Shown piece by piece: positions 33,312-41,705 of a DNA stretch of 64,000 nucleotides (position 1 is the stretch's first letter; each line of letters starts with the position of its first letter). The stretch covers positions 799,001-863,000 of the forward strand of contig NZ_JAJKFV010000029.1 in the NCBI RefSeq assembly GCF_020966775.1. The letters are read 5' to 3'. A program made the position numbers and the translations under genes. The notes below the pieces were generated by a model, which worked only from the letters and a program-made list of their open reading frames with translations, was not told where the DNA came from and searched no databases. The DNA comes from Rhodopirellula halodulae. GTDB lineage: Bacteria; Planctomycetota; Planctomycetia; Pirellulales; Pirellulaceae.

Positions 33312-33833
33312 ATGAAATGTCAGTACTGCGATAAACCAGCGACCTTTCACATCACCGAACTGACAGAGCCGGATGGCCCGAAAGTGTTGCATTTGTGCGA
33401 GCATCACGCACGCAACGTGCTGCAGAAAGGCGAGCCCACTCCGGTTTCCTCCGTGGCGGGGGCTTTGGCAAAACAATTGCAGTTGGGCCAAACCAAGGAA
33501 GAGCTGCGGAAGCTGGATCAAAAAGAATGCCCGGTGTGCGGGATCACCTTTTTCGAATTCCGCAATTCGGGGCGGTTGGGGTGTCCTCTGGATTACGACC
33601 ACTTCGAGGCGGATTTGAAACCGTTGCTGATCAACATTCACGATTCATTGGAGCACACCGGAAAACGGCCGACCCGGGCGGCGGCGACCGCTGATTCACA
33701 AGTCGATTTGATTCGATTGCGGAAGGAAATGGAGGTCGCGGTGGAGCGAGAGGAATACGAGCGAGCATCTGAATTGCGAGACCAAATCAACGCGATCCAA
33801 GGCGAACCTAAACGTCGAGGGAACGCGACATGA
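33312..33833 (+). CDS. mcsA: McsA-like protein with UVR motif
   Basis: About 173 residues from the ATG at 33312, where the zinc-finger start MKCQYCDKPATFHITEL fits; the frame open from 33099 adds 71 residues of no recognisable origin. A first metal site uses CQYC and LCEHH; the second has CPVC but only one later Cys (GRLGCPLDYDHF) where McsA normally has a CxxC. A UVR (UvrB/C) motif closes the protein (LRKEMEVAVEREEYERASELRDQINAI). McsA activates the McsB arginine kinase, encoded next with a four-base overlap (ATGA). The Firmicutes neighbours ctsR and clpC are absent here. Confidence 0.88.
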   Translation: MKCQYCDKPATFHITELTEPDGPKVLHLCEHHARNVLQKGEPTPVSSVAGALAKQLQLGQTKEELRKLDQKECPVCGITFFEFRNSGRLGCPLDYDHFEADLKPLLINIHDSLEHTGKRPTRAAATADSQVDLIRLRKEMEVAVEREEYERASELRDQINAIQGEPKRRGNAT

Positions 33834-34921
33834 AAGAAGCCACCGACTTGTCGGTGCTGGCGAAGAACAGCGGAGAATGGTTGCGTGGCACGGGCCCGGA
33901 ATCGGACATCGTGATCAGCAGCCGCATTCGATTGGCCCGCAACTTGGCGGGGTTCCCTTTCATTCGGAAGTGCAGTCCAGACGATCGCGAAAAGATCCAA
34001 CGGCAAGTTCGTTCCCGGCTGGAGAACCTGCCCGAGTGGGACGAGATCCCGTACGTCGATATCACCACGCTCAGCGAAGTGGATCGTCAGTTTCTGGTTG
34101 AGCGGCAATTGATCAGCCGCGAAATCGCGGATTCCGAAGGTAGCCGTGCGGTGGCGATTGACCCGAGCGAGCAGTACTCGGTCATGATCAACGAGGAAGA
34201 CCACCTGCGCATCCAAGTGATGCACAGCGGGTTGGATCTGATCAGCGCCTGGGAACAAATCGATCGCATTGATGACGCGATCGAAGGCGAGGTGCTGTAC
34301 GCCTTTCACAGTAAATTTGGCTACCTGACGGCTTGCCCTACCAACGTCGGAACCGGCCTGCGTGTCAGCGTCATGTTGCACTTGCCGGGACTCGTGATCA
34401 CGCAGCAAATCGAAAAAGTGTTCCGCAGCATGCAGCGGATCAATGTGACCGTGCGAGGCCTGTACGGCGAAGGATCCCAGTACACGGGCGACTTCTATCA
34501 GGTCAGCAATCAAGTCACGTTGGGGCACACCGAAAAAGAACTTCTCGAGATGGTGGGCCACGAAGTGGTGCCGCGAATCATCGATTACGAACGCAAGGCA
34601 CGCGAATTTCTGATTGAGAAGGGACAGCAAGACTTGCATGACGACGTCAGTCGCGCCTTGGGGATCCTCAGCACCGCTCGCAAAATCAGCAGCGAAGAGA
34701 CTATGCACTATCTGTCCAAGGTTCGGATGGGTGTGAACCTGGGGCTGATCGATGACGTGCAACTTGCCACGATCAATAAATTGTTCATTCACACTCAACC
34801 GGCTCACTTGCAAAAGCTGCATGGGCGAGTGTTGACGACCAGTGATCGGAACGTCGAACGAGCCAGCTACCTGCAACGTCATTTGTGTGGGCCCGCGGAT
34901 CGTGCCGACGAGCTGAACTGA
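33830..34921 (+). CDS. mcsB: Protein arginine kinase McsB
   Basis: A 363-residue ATP:guanido phosphotransferase, close to the usual McsB length of about 350. Visible landmarks are SDIVISSRIRLARNLAGFPF at residues ~24-43, the NEEDHLRIQVMHSG segment holding the substrate-site Glu and Arg, CPTNVGTGLRVSVMLHLPGL with the conserved Cys, and RGLYGEGSQYTGDFYQVSNQVTLG. McsB phosphorylates arginine residues and, in Bacillus, tags proteins for ClpCP. Near the C-terminus, RNVERA resembles the allosteric phosphoarginine-binding RDxxRA motif with Asn for Asp. It overlaps mcsA by four bases and is followed by uvrA after 53 bases. Confidence 0.93.
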   Translation: MKEATDLSVLAKNSGEWLRGTGPESDIVISSRIRLARNLAGFPFIRKCSPDDREKIQRQVRSRLENLPEWDEIPYVDITTLSEVDRQFLVERQLISREIADSEGSRAVAIDPSEQYSVMINEEDHLRIQVMHSGLDLISAWEQIDRIDDAIEGEVLYAFHSKFGYLTACPTNVGTGLRVSVMLHLPGLVITQQIEKVFRSMQRINVTVRGLYGEGSQYTGDFYQVSNQVTLGHTEKELLEMVGHEVVPRIIDYERKAREFLIEKGQQDLHDDVSRALGILSTARKISSEETMHYLSKVRMGVNLGLIDDVQLATINKLFIHTQPAHLQKLHGRVLTTSDRNVERASYLQRHLCGPADRADELN

Positions 34922-34931
34922 CTTTCTCGAC

Positions 34932-34957
34932 GATGCGTCTGGATGAATGGACGCATC
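34932..34957. repeat. Hairpin in the mcsB-uvrA gap
   Basis: GATGCGTC and GACGCATC form a perfect 8-bp stem with a 10-base loop, ending 17 bases before the uvrA GTG. No T-run follows, so it may affect read-through, mRNA stability or uvrA translation rather than terminate. Confidence 0.5.
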
Positions 34958-34974
34958 AACCGCCGACCCAATGA

Positions 34975-37900
34975 GTGGACAAGTTGCAACGGGAAATCAC
35001 CGTCAAAGGCGCTCGCGAACACAATCTCCGCGACGTCGACTTGACGCTCACGCGGGGTGAGTTGATTTGTTTCTCGGGGGTATCGGGAAGTGGAAAGAGT
35101 TCGCTCGCGTTTGACACGCTCTACGCCGAGGGGCAACGTCGCTACGTCGAAAGCCTGAGCAATTCCGCTCGGCAATTCATGGGGCAGATGCCCAAGCCTG
35201 ATGTCGATTTGGTCACCGGACTCAGCCCGTCCATTTCGATCAGTCAAAAATCGACCGGCAACAACCCTCGCAGTACCGTCGGCACGATCACCGAGATCTA
35301 CGATTTCTTAAGGGTCTTGTACGCCCGAGTCGGGACGGGTTATTGCCCGAGTTGTCACGTCGAAATCACCGCCCAGACCACGGACAACATTGTCAGTCGC
35401 TTGGTCGAAATGGTCGACGAGGGTTGGCACCCGGATGGCGAAGGTATTGACGAAAATGCGGTCGCGGAAGACGGCACGCTGTGGGTGATGGCCTCGCTGA
35501 TTCGCGGGCAAAAAGGTGAGTTTCGAGATCTGTTTGAGGATTTGCGAAAGCAGGGATTCAACCGTGCTCGGGTTGACGGTGAAACCTTTCGATTGAGCGA
35601 TCCGCCTCCGTTGGATCGTACGCGGCGGCACGATGTCGAAGTCATCGTGGATCGTATCGTCGCTGGACAAGCGGACCGGACGCGACTCAATGAAGCCGTT
35701 GAATTGGCTTTGAAATTGGGCGAATCGTCATTAATCGCTTCGGTGGGGCCGGACAACGGCGAAGACGTGCCGCCCGTTCGACACGATCGTTTGTTCTCAT
35801 CGAAGTACGCGTGTGGAAGTTGCGGTCGAAGCTTTCGTTCGCCGACACCGCAACTGTTCAGTTTCAACAGCCCACAAGGCATGTGCGAATCGTGTGACGG
35901 GATCGGCCGTCTGTACACGTTCGTGCCGGAATTGCTAATTCCGGATGAGTCCATTTCGGTTCGAAAAGGTGCGATTGCTCTGCTCGGCAAGTGGGGCGAC
36001 CTCGGTCGGTACCGTCGCCACATCTATCGTGGTGTCGCGGATGCGATGGATGCGGAGTTGGACCTGGAACCCGGCACGATGTTGGAGACTCGCTGGGACA
36101 AACTGCCGGAGATGGCGCGGCATATTTGGCTGTGGGGTGCGGATGAATCCATGCAGTTCACTTGGCGTGGTGGGAAGAAGGCGAAGAAGTACGTCGGTAG
36201 CTTTGATGGTTTCATTCCTGAACTGCTGGATCGCTATCGAACCAGTCGCAACAAGATGCAGTTGCGGCAATTTGAAAAGTACATGAGCACGATGGACTGT
36301 CCGGATTGCCACGGACAGCGACTGAATGACCAAGCTCGCTCCGTCAGGATCGCGACGGGATCGGAAACGCTTGCGGATCAACTTAGCAAGTCTTTGCCCG
36401 AGTTGTGCGAGCTGTCGATTGCTCAGCTCGCGGAGTTCTTTTCTGACATTCCTCTTTCCGAGACGGATTCGCGAATTGCTGGAGAGGCTCTTAAAGAGAT
36501 CCGTGGACGCATTGGCTTTCTGTTGGGTGTCGGGTTGGAGTATCTGACGTTGGGGCGAACGGCACCGACGTTGTCCGGCGGTGAATCGCAACGCATTCGC
36601 TTGGCGGGCCAGATCGGGTCAGGCTTGTCCGGTGTGCTCTACATCCTGGACGAGCCGTCGATCGGTTTGCATCCACGTGACAACGATCGTTTGATCACCA
36701 CGTTGACGCGACTGCGAGATGCGGGCAACACGTTGATCGTGGTCGAGCATGACGAAGACACGATGCGGGCGGCTGACACGATCGTCGACTTTGGTCCGGG
36801 GCCGGGCGTGAAGGGCGGACACATCGTGGCCGCCGGTTCCGTCGAAGATTTACACCGTTCGAAAAAGAGTGTTACCGGCGCCTTTCTGTCCGGTGAGCGG
36901 GCCATCACACCGAGCGAAAAGCTGCGTGAGATCGATCCTGAGAAACAGCTCACCATTCGGGGTGCTCGGTTCCACAACCTGAAGAACATTGATGTTTCGA
37001 TCCCGTTGGGGGTGGTGACATGCGTAACCGGTGTCTCGGGCAGCGGTAAGAGTTCGTTGATCGGCGGGATCGTCGAGCCTGCGCTTCGTAATGCACTGAA
37101 TGGTGCGGAAGTCGAGGTCGGCGACCACGATGCGATCGAGGGACTGGAGCACCTGGACAAAACGATCGCCATTGATCAGTCGCCCATCGGCCGCACGCCG
37201 CGCAGCAACCCGGCGACTTATGTCAAAGTGTTCGACGAGATTCGAAATCTGTTCGCGAAATTGCCGGAGGCGAAGGCCCGTGGATACACCGTTGGGCGTT
37301 TTAGCTTCAACGTGGACGGAGGACGCTGCGCCGCTTGCGATGGGAACGGTGCGACCAAGCTCGAGATGGATTTCTTGGCGGATATCTGGGTGACCTGTCC
37401 GGTTTGCCAGGGCCAACGCTACAACCGCGAAACGTTGTCGGTCCAATTCAAAGGCAAATCGATCGCGGATGTTCTCAACATGGATATCTCGGAGGCTTTG
37501 GAGCTGTTCCAAAACATTCCGAAGATCGCCGAGAAACTTCAGACGTTGGTCGATGTGGGGTTGGAGTATCTGAAGCTCGGGCAACCCTCGCCGACGCTTT
37601 CGGGCGGCGAAGCCCAACGCATCAAGCTTTCGCGGGAACTCAGTCGACGCGACACGGGCAAGACCCTGTACGTGTTGGATGAACCCACGACCGGCTTGCA
37701 CTTTGCCGATATCGATTTGTTGTTGGGAGTGATCAATCGTTTGGCGGACCGCGGCAATACGATTGTGATCGTCGAGCACAATCTGGACGTGATCAAAACC
37801 GCCGATTGGGTTGTCGACATTGGCGTGGAAGGCGGCGCGGGCGGCGGAACCGTGGTCGCATCGGGGCGGCCGAAAGAAGTCGCCAAGGTGGACGAAAGCT

Positions 37901-40900
37901 ACACCGGTGCGGCGATCGCAGAAGTGCTGGGCGTCAAACGCAAACGAGCGAAGAAGAAAGGGAAAGCGATCCGTGACATCGTTGCTCCACCCGCGAAATC
38001 ACGGACGCATGTCGTCGTCGAAGGTGCTGGCGAGCACAATTTGAAGTCGGTCGACATCGCGGTCCCGCGAGACGCCATGACGGTTTTTTGCGGCCCCAGC
38101 GGCAGCGGGAAGAGTTCGCTGGCGATGGACACAATCTACGCCGAGGGGCAGCGACGTTATGTCGAATCGCTGTCCAGCTATGCGAGGCAATTCATCGGTC
38201 AGGTGCAAAAACCAAAGGCCGAACGAATCGAGGGTCTCTCACCCGCGGTGGCTTTGGAACAGAAAAACCTGGGGCATTCCCCGCGAAGTACCGTGGGGAC
38301 GGTGACCGAGATCTATGACTACCTGCGGATCTTGTACAGCAAGCTCGGGACCATGCACTGCCCGGATTGTTTGGTGCCGGTCGGAACGCAGACACCGGAT
38401 CAAATCATCGACAAAGTGATGTCGTTGCCCGAAGGCACGCGTGCGTTGTTGCTGGCACCGATTGAGGTGCAGTCGGGCGAGGCTTCGCTGAGCACATGGC
38501 AAAGCTACCGAGCCATGGGCTTTTCTCGCGTTCGCATTGATGGCGAGACAGTCGATTTGGACGATGCCAAAGCGCTCGATCCGCGACGTTTGCATTTGGT
38601 TCAGATTGTCGTTGACCGGATCAAAATTTCGCCGGACGAACAATCGCGAATCAGTGATAGCGTCGAGCAAGCGTTGTCCTTAGGAGTGGGCGTTCTCGAT
38701 GTGGCTCTGGCGGATTCGGATCAGCCCGAACGTGATTGGCACATGCTGCGGCATAGCCAGCATCTCGTGTGTGAGTCGTGCGGGCGTTCGTTCTCTCAAC
38801 TAACCCCACACCATTTCTCGTTCAATTCCGCGATCGGTTGGTGTTCTGGGTGTGAAGGTTTGGGGACTCAAACGGGAACCAACCCAGCGGCCTTGATGGG
38901 GACTCCGCAGACCACGTTGGCTGATGGTGCCGCATTACTGTGGCCGTCGGTCGAACATTCGGTCAGTTTGTGGATGTTGCGTGCTTTGTCACGGACAACC
39001 GGCATTCCTATTCATCAGCCCATCGATGCTTTGACGGTTTCGCAGCGTCGTATCCTTTTCCATGGTTTGGGGTCGCGTTGGATCGAAGTTCGACAAGGCG
39101 ATACCTCGGATGGGAAGTCGTCAGGAAGTTCTGGCGACGAAGCCGTGCGGGATCACTTTGGTGAAGGCAATGTGCTGTTCCGCTACCAGTTCAAAGGGTT
39201 TTATCCGGCGTTGGAAGAAGCGTCGCGATTGACGCCTGGATTGCGCATGCGGTTGGAAGCGTTCGTGGCGGAGATTGATTGCTCGGTGTGTGATGGATCG
39301 CGTTTGCGAGACGATTCGGCGGCGGTGCGATTTCGTGACTTCACAATCGGCGACCTCGTTCACATGCCGCTGGATCGATTGTCGGAGGAAGTGCTGTCGT
39401 GGAAGCTCGACCGTCGTGAATCCAAGATCGCCGGCGAGTTGGTTCGTGAGATCCAATCACGGGTGCAATTTTTGCGTGATGTTGGACTGGACTACCTCAC
39501 GCTGCATCGTGGCGCGCCGACGTTGTCGGGTGGGGAGGCTCAGCGAATCCGATTGGCGTCGCAATTAGGCAGCGGTCTGTGCGGTGTATTGTATGTGCTC
39601 GATGAGCCGACGATTGGTTTGCATCCACGGGACAATCGTCGGTTGTTGGCGGCACTGCATCGCTTACGCGACCAAGGCAACACGTTATTAGTGGTGGAAC
39701 ATGATCATGATGTGATCGCGGGCAGTGACTACCTGTGTGACTTTGGGCCTCGCGCTGGTCGGCATGGTGGCCAAGTGGTTGCTCAAGGCGAGCCGACAAA
39801 GGTCGAGCCGGCGGAGGTGTCGGTGACAGCGCCTTACTTGAGCGGTGAAAAGAAGATTGAGCTGCCTCCGTCACGACGTCCGGTGTACTCGGAATCGGGC
39901 AAACCGATGGTCGAGTTCTTGCAAGTCCGCGGGGCTCGTGAGAACAACCTGCAAGATATCGATGTCGACATTCCGTTGGGCGTGTTGACGGCGATCACCG
40001 GCCCCAGTGGAAGCGGAAAAAGCTCGCTAATCAACGACATCGTGTATCCCGTGTTGGCTCGCCGGCTTCATCGAGCCAAGGTGAAACCGGGGCAGCATGA
40101 CGCGATTGATGGTCTGCGTTATGTGAACAAAGTCATCCAAGTCGACCAATCACCGCTGGGCAATTCGCCTAGCAGCAACCCGGCGACTTACACCGGCGTT
40201 TTTGATCTGATTCGGGCTCTCTTTGCAGAATTGCCTGCGGCGAGAGAACGTCGGTTCACACCGCGGACGTTCAGCTTCAATGTGTCCGGAGGTCGGTGCG
40301 AGGCATGCGAAGGCAGCGGCCAACGCAAGATTGAAATGCACTTTCTGCCGGACGTTTGGGTGCCGTGCGATGATTGCGGGGCGCGGCGTTACAACGAAGA
40401 TGTCTTGGAGGTGAAACTGCATGGGCAGTCCATCGCGGACGTGTTGGAAATGCCCTGCGGTGAAGCGGTCGACCTGTTTGCGAATTATCCAAGGATCGCT
40501 CGAGTGATCCAAACACTGTGCGACGTGGGGCTCGACTACGTCACGCTGGGGCAATCAGCACCGACGCTATCTGGTGGCGAGGCTCAACGGGTGAAGTTGG
40601 CTGCTGAGTTGGCTCGTCCGTCGACCGGGCACACGATCTATTTGTTGGATGAACCTACCACTGGTTTGCACTTCGGCGACATTGAGAAACTGTTGGTGGT
40701 GATGCAGCGATTGGTCGAACTCGGCAACTCGGTGATCGTGATCGAGCACAACTTGGATGTGATCAAGTGTTGCGACTGGTTGATCGACATTGGACCTGGG
40801 GCGGGCGTGCACGGTGGTCAAGTCGTCTTTTCCGGCACACCGGAAGGCTTGGCAGCCAAGGCCGATGCGAGGAACCGAGATTCGGATGAATGGGTTTCCG

Positions 40901-41613
40901 CAACGGCTCCGTTCATGGCGGAAGCCTTGAGTGGCGCTCGCACGATGGATTCGCCGGAGTGGCACGAATCGGACGCCAGCGAACGAGTGGATTCGCGTCA
41001 CGCGATGAGCGTATCGGCTCATTCGAAGAAGAACGTTGCTGCTTCGAAACAAGCAACTGCGGTGGCATCGTCGACGGTCAACGAACCCGTGATGACACAG
41101 CAAGAAATCTCTTCAACGCAGCCGACCACTGTCGCATCCGTCGGTGGGTCGATGCAACCTTGGCGAGTGCTCGGTCGCCGGTGGCACACGCTACCTAAAG
41201 GCTTTCCGGGAGATGCTTCGCCTCAATGGTCATTTGAGTTGGTCGACCGATTGTTGGAAATGCTCGGCAATGTCGCTGGGGAAAGCGCAGTCGAGTACCC
41301 TGCCCCGGATCGAGTCGCGGTTCGGTTAGAATCTGGCGGCTCCACTCCTGAATTGCCCACCTGGGCCGAGTTGGAGACGAAAGTTGCGGACCATGTACGT
41401 TTGACGTTGAGCGGCCCTCGGTCAGCGATAGATCTGGACCAATTGTTGTCGCTGGATGTGTTGCAATCGCGTTCGGACACAGGCACGTTGGACCTCAGTG
41501 ATGCGGAGCGAGTGACGTTGACGTTCCATTTGACGGAGGTGGATCATGCCCGGAGTCGGAAGCTGAAAACGTTCCTCAAAACCCACTTGGATCGCACTCG
41601 GTCCCTGACGTGA
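34975..41613 (+). CDS. uvrA: Tandem-fused excinuclease ABC subunit A (UvrA-UvrA)
   Basis: A single 2212-residue chain holding two complete UvrA units; ordinary UvrA is about 940. Unit 1 spans residues ~1-985 and unit 2 ~1010-1970. There are four Walker A sites (near residues 35, 686, 1039 and 1676) and four LSGGE(S/A)QR signature motifs. Both units keep the UvrB-binding region (GQRRYVESLS) and both kinds of zinc site (CGSC...CESC and CAAC...CPVC in unit 1; CESC...CSGC and CEAC...CDDC in unit 2). Residues ~1975-2212 form an extra region with a Ser/Thr-rich linker and a folded-looking part (PWRVLGRRWHTLPKGF onward). The start is GTG; an in-frame stop lies directly before it. UvrA finds damage for nucleotide-excision repair. 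Confidence 0.95.
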   Translation: MDKLQREITVKGAREHNLRDVDLTLTRGELICFSGVSGSGKSSLAFDTLYAEGQRRYVESLSNSARQFMGQMPKPDVDLVTGLSPSISISQKSTGNNPRSTVGTITEIYDFLRVLYARVGTGYCPSCHVEITAQTTDNIVSRLVEMVDEGWHPDGEGIDENAVAEDGTLWVMASLIRGQKGEFRDLFEDLRKQGFNRARVDGETFRLSDPPPLDRTRRHDVEVIVDRIVAGQADRTRLNEAVELALKLGESSLIASVGPDNGEDVPPVRHDRLFSSKYACGSCGRSFRSPTPQLFSFNSPQGMCESCDGIGRLYTFVPELLIPDESISVRKGAIALLGKWGDLGRYRRHIYRGVADAMDAELDLEPGTMLETRWDKLPEMARHIWLWGADESMQFTWRGGKKAKKYVGSFDGFIPELLDRYRTSRNKMQLRQFEKYMSTMDCPDCHGQRLNDQARSVRIATGSETLADQLSKSLPELCELSIAQLAEFFSDIPLSETDSRIAGEALKEIRGRIGFLLGVGLEYLTLGRTAPTLSGGESQRIRLAGQIGSGLSGVLYILDEPSIGLHPRDNDRLITTLTRLRDAGNTLIVVEHDEDTMRAADTIVDFGPGPGVKGGHIVAAGSVEDLHRSKKSVTGAFLSGERAITPSEKLREIDPEKQLTIRGARFHNLKNIDVSIPLGVVTCVTGVSGSGKSSLIGGIVEPALRNALNGAEVEVGDHDAIEGLEHLDKTIAIDQSPIGRTPRSNPATYVKVFDEIRNLFAKLPEAKARGYTVGRFSFNVDGGRCAACDGNGATKLEMDFLADIWVTCPVCQGQRYNRETLSVQFKGKSIADVLNMDISEALELFQNIPKIAEKLQTLVDVGLEYLKLGQPSPTLSGGEAQRIKLSRELSRRDTGKTLYVLDEPTTGLHFADIDLLLGVINRLADRGNTIVIVEHNLDVIKTADWVVDIGVEGGAGGGTVVASGRPKEVAKVDESYTGAAIAEVLGVKRKRAKKKGKAIRDIVAPPAKSRTHVVVEGAGEHNLKSVDIAVPRDAMTVFCGPSGSGKSSLAMDTIYAEGQRRYVESLSSYARQFIGQVQKPKAERIEGLSPAVALEQKNLGHSPRSTVGTVTEIYDYLRILYSKLGTMHCPDCLVPVGTQTPDQIIDKVMSLPEGTRALLLAPIEVQSGEASLSTWQSYRAMGFSRVRIDGETVDLDDAKALDPRRLHLVQIVVDRIKISPDEQSRISDSVEQALSLGVGVLDVALADSDQPERDWHMLRHSQHLVCESCGRSFSQLTPHHFSFNSAIGWCSGCEGLGTQTGTNPAALMGTPQTTLADGAALLWPSVEHSVSLWMLRALSRTTGIPIHQPIDALTVSQRRILFHGLGSRWIEVRQGDTSDGKSSGSSGDEAVRDHFGEGNVLFRYQFKGFYPALEEASRLTPGLRMRLEAFVAEIDCSVCDGSRLRDDSAAVRFRDFTIGDLVHMPLDRLSEEVLSWKLDRRESKIAGELVREIQSRVQFLRDVGLDYLTLHRGAPTLSGGEAQRIRLASQLGSGLCGVLYVLDEPTIGLHPRDNRRLLAALHRLRDQGNTLLVVEHDHDVIAGSDYLCDFGPRAGRHGGQVVAQGEPTKVEPAEVSVTAPYLSGEKKIELPPSRRPVYSESGKPMVEFLQVRGARENNLQDIDVDIPLGVLTAITGPSGSGKSSLINDIVYPVLARRLHRAKVKPGQHDAIDGLRYVNKVIQVDQSPLGNSPSSNPATYTGVFDLIRALFAELPAARERRFTPRTFSFNVSGGRCEACEGSGQRKIEMHFLPDVWVPCDDCGARRYNEDVLEVKLHGQSIADVLEMPCGEAVDLFANYPRIARVIQTLCDVGLDYVTLGQSAPTLSGGEAQRVKLAAELARPSTGHTIYLLDEPTTGLHFGDIEKLLVVMQRLVELGNSVIVIEHNLDVIKCCDWLIDIGPGAGVHGGQVVFSGTPEGLAAKADARNRDSDEWVSATAPFMAEALSGARTMDSPEWHESDASERVDSRHAMSVSAHSKKNVAASKQATAVASSTVNEPVMTQQEISSTQPTTVASVGGSMQPWRVLGRRWHTLPKGFPGDASPQWSFELVDRLLEMLGNVAGESAVEYPAPDRVAVRLESGGSTPELPTWAELETKVADHVRLTLSGPRSAIDLDQLLSLDVLQSRSDTGTLDLSDAERVTLTFHLTEVDHARSRKLKTFLKTHLDRTRSLT

Positions 41614-41657
41614 CGTGTTGACGAGGCGTCGGGTTTGAGCGACAACCCCGAAACACG
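41614..41657. terminator. Two-tier hairpin after uvrA
   Basis: Outer arms CGTGTT and AACACG and inner arms CGGGTT and AACCCCG (one bulged C) fold directly after the uvrA stop codon. No T-run follows; the structure may end or stabilise the uvrA transcript before topA. Confidence 0.4.
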
Positions 41658-41705
41658 CATTCCTGAATCCCCCCATCTTCTCACCCCAATTGTTCGTTCT
41701 CGCAC

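Noticed and set aside
33638-34882. 414-codon open frame antisense to mcsB
   Set aside because: mcsB has unmistakable family motifs; the antisense translation has none.
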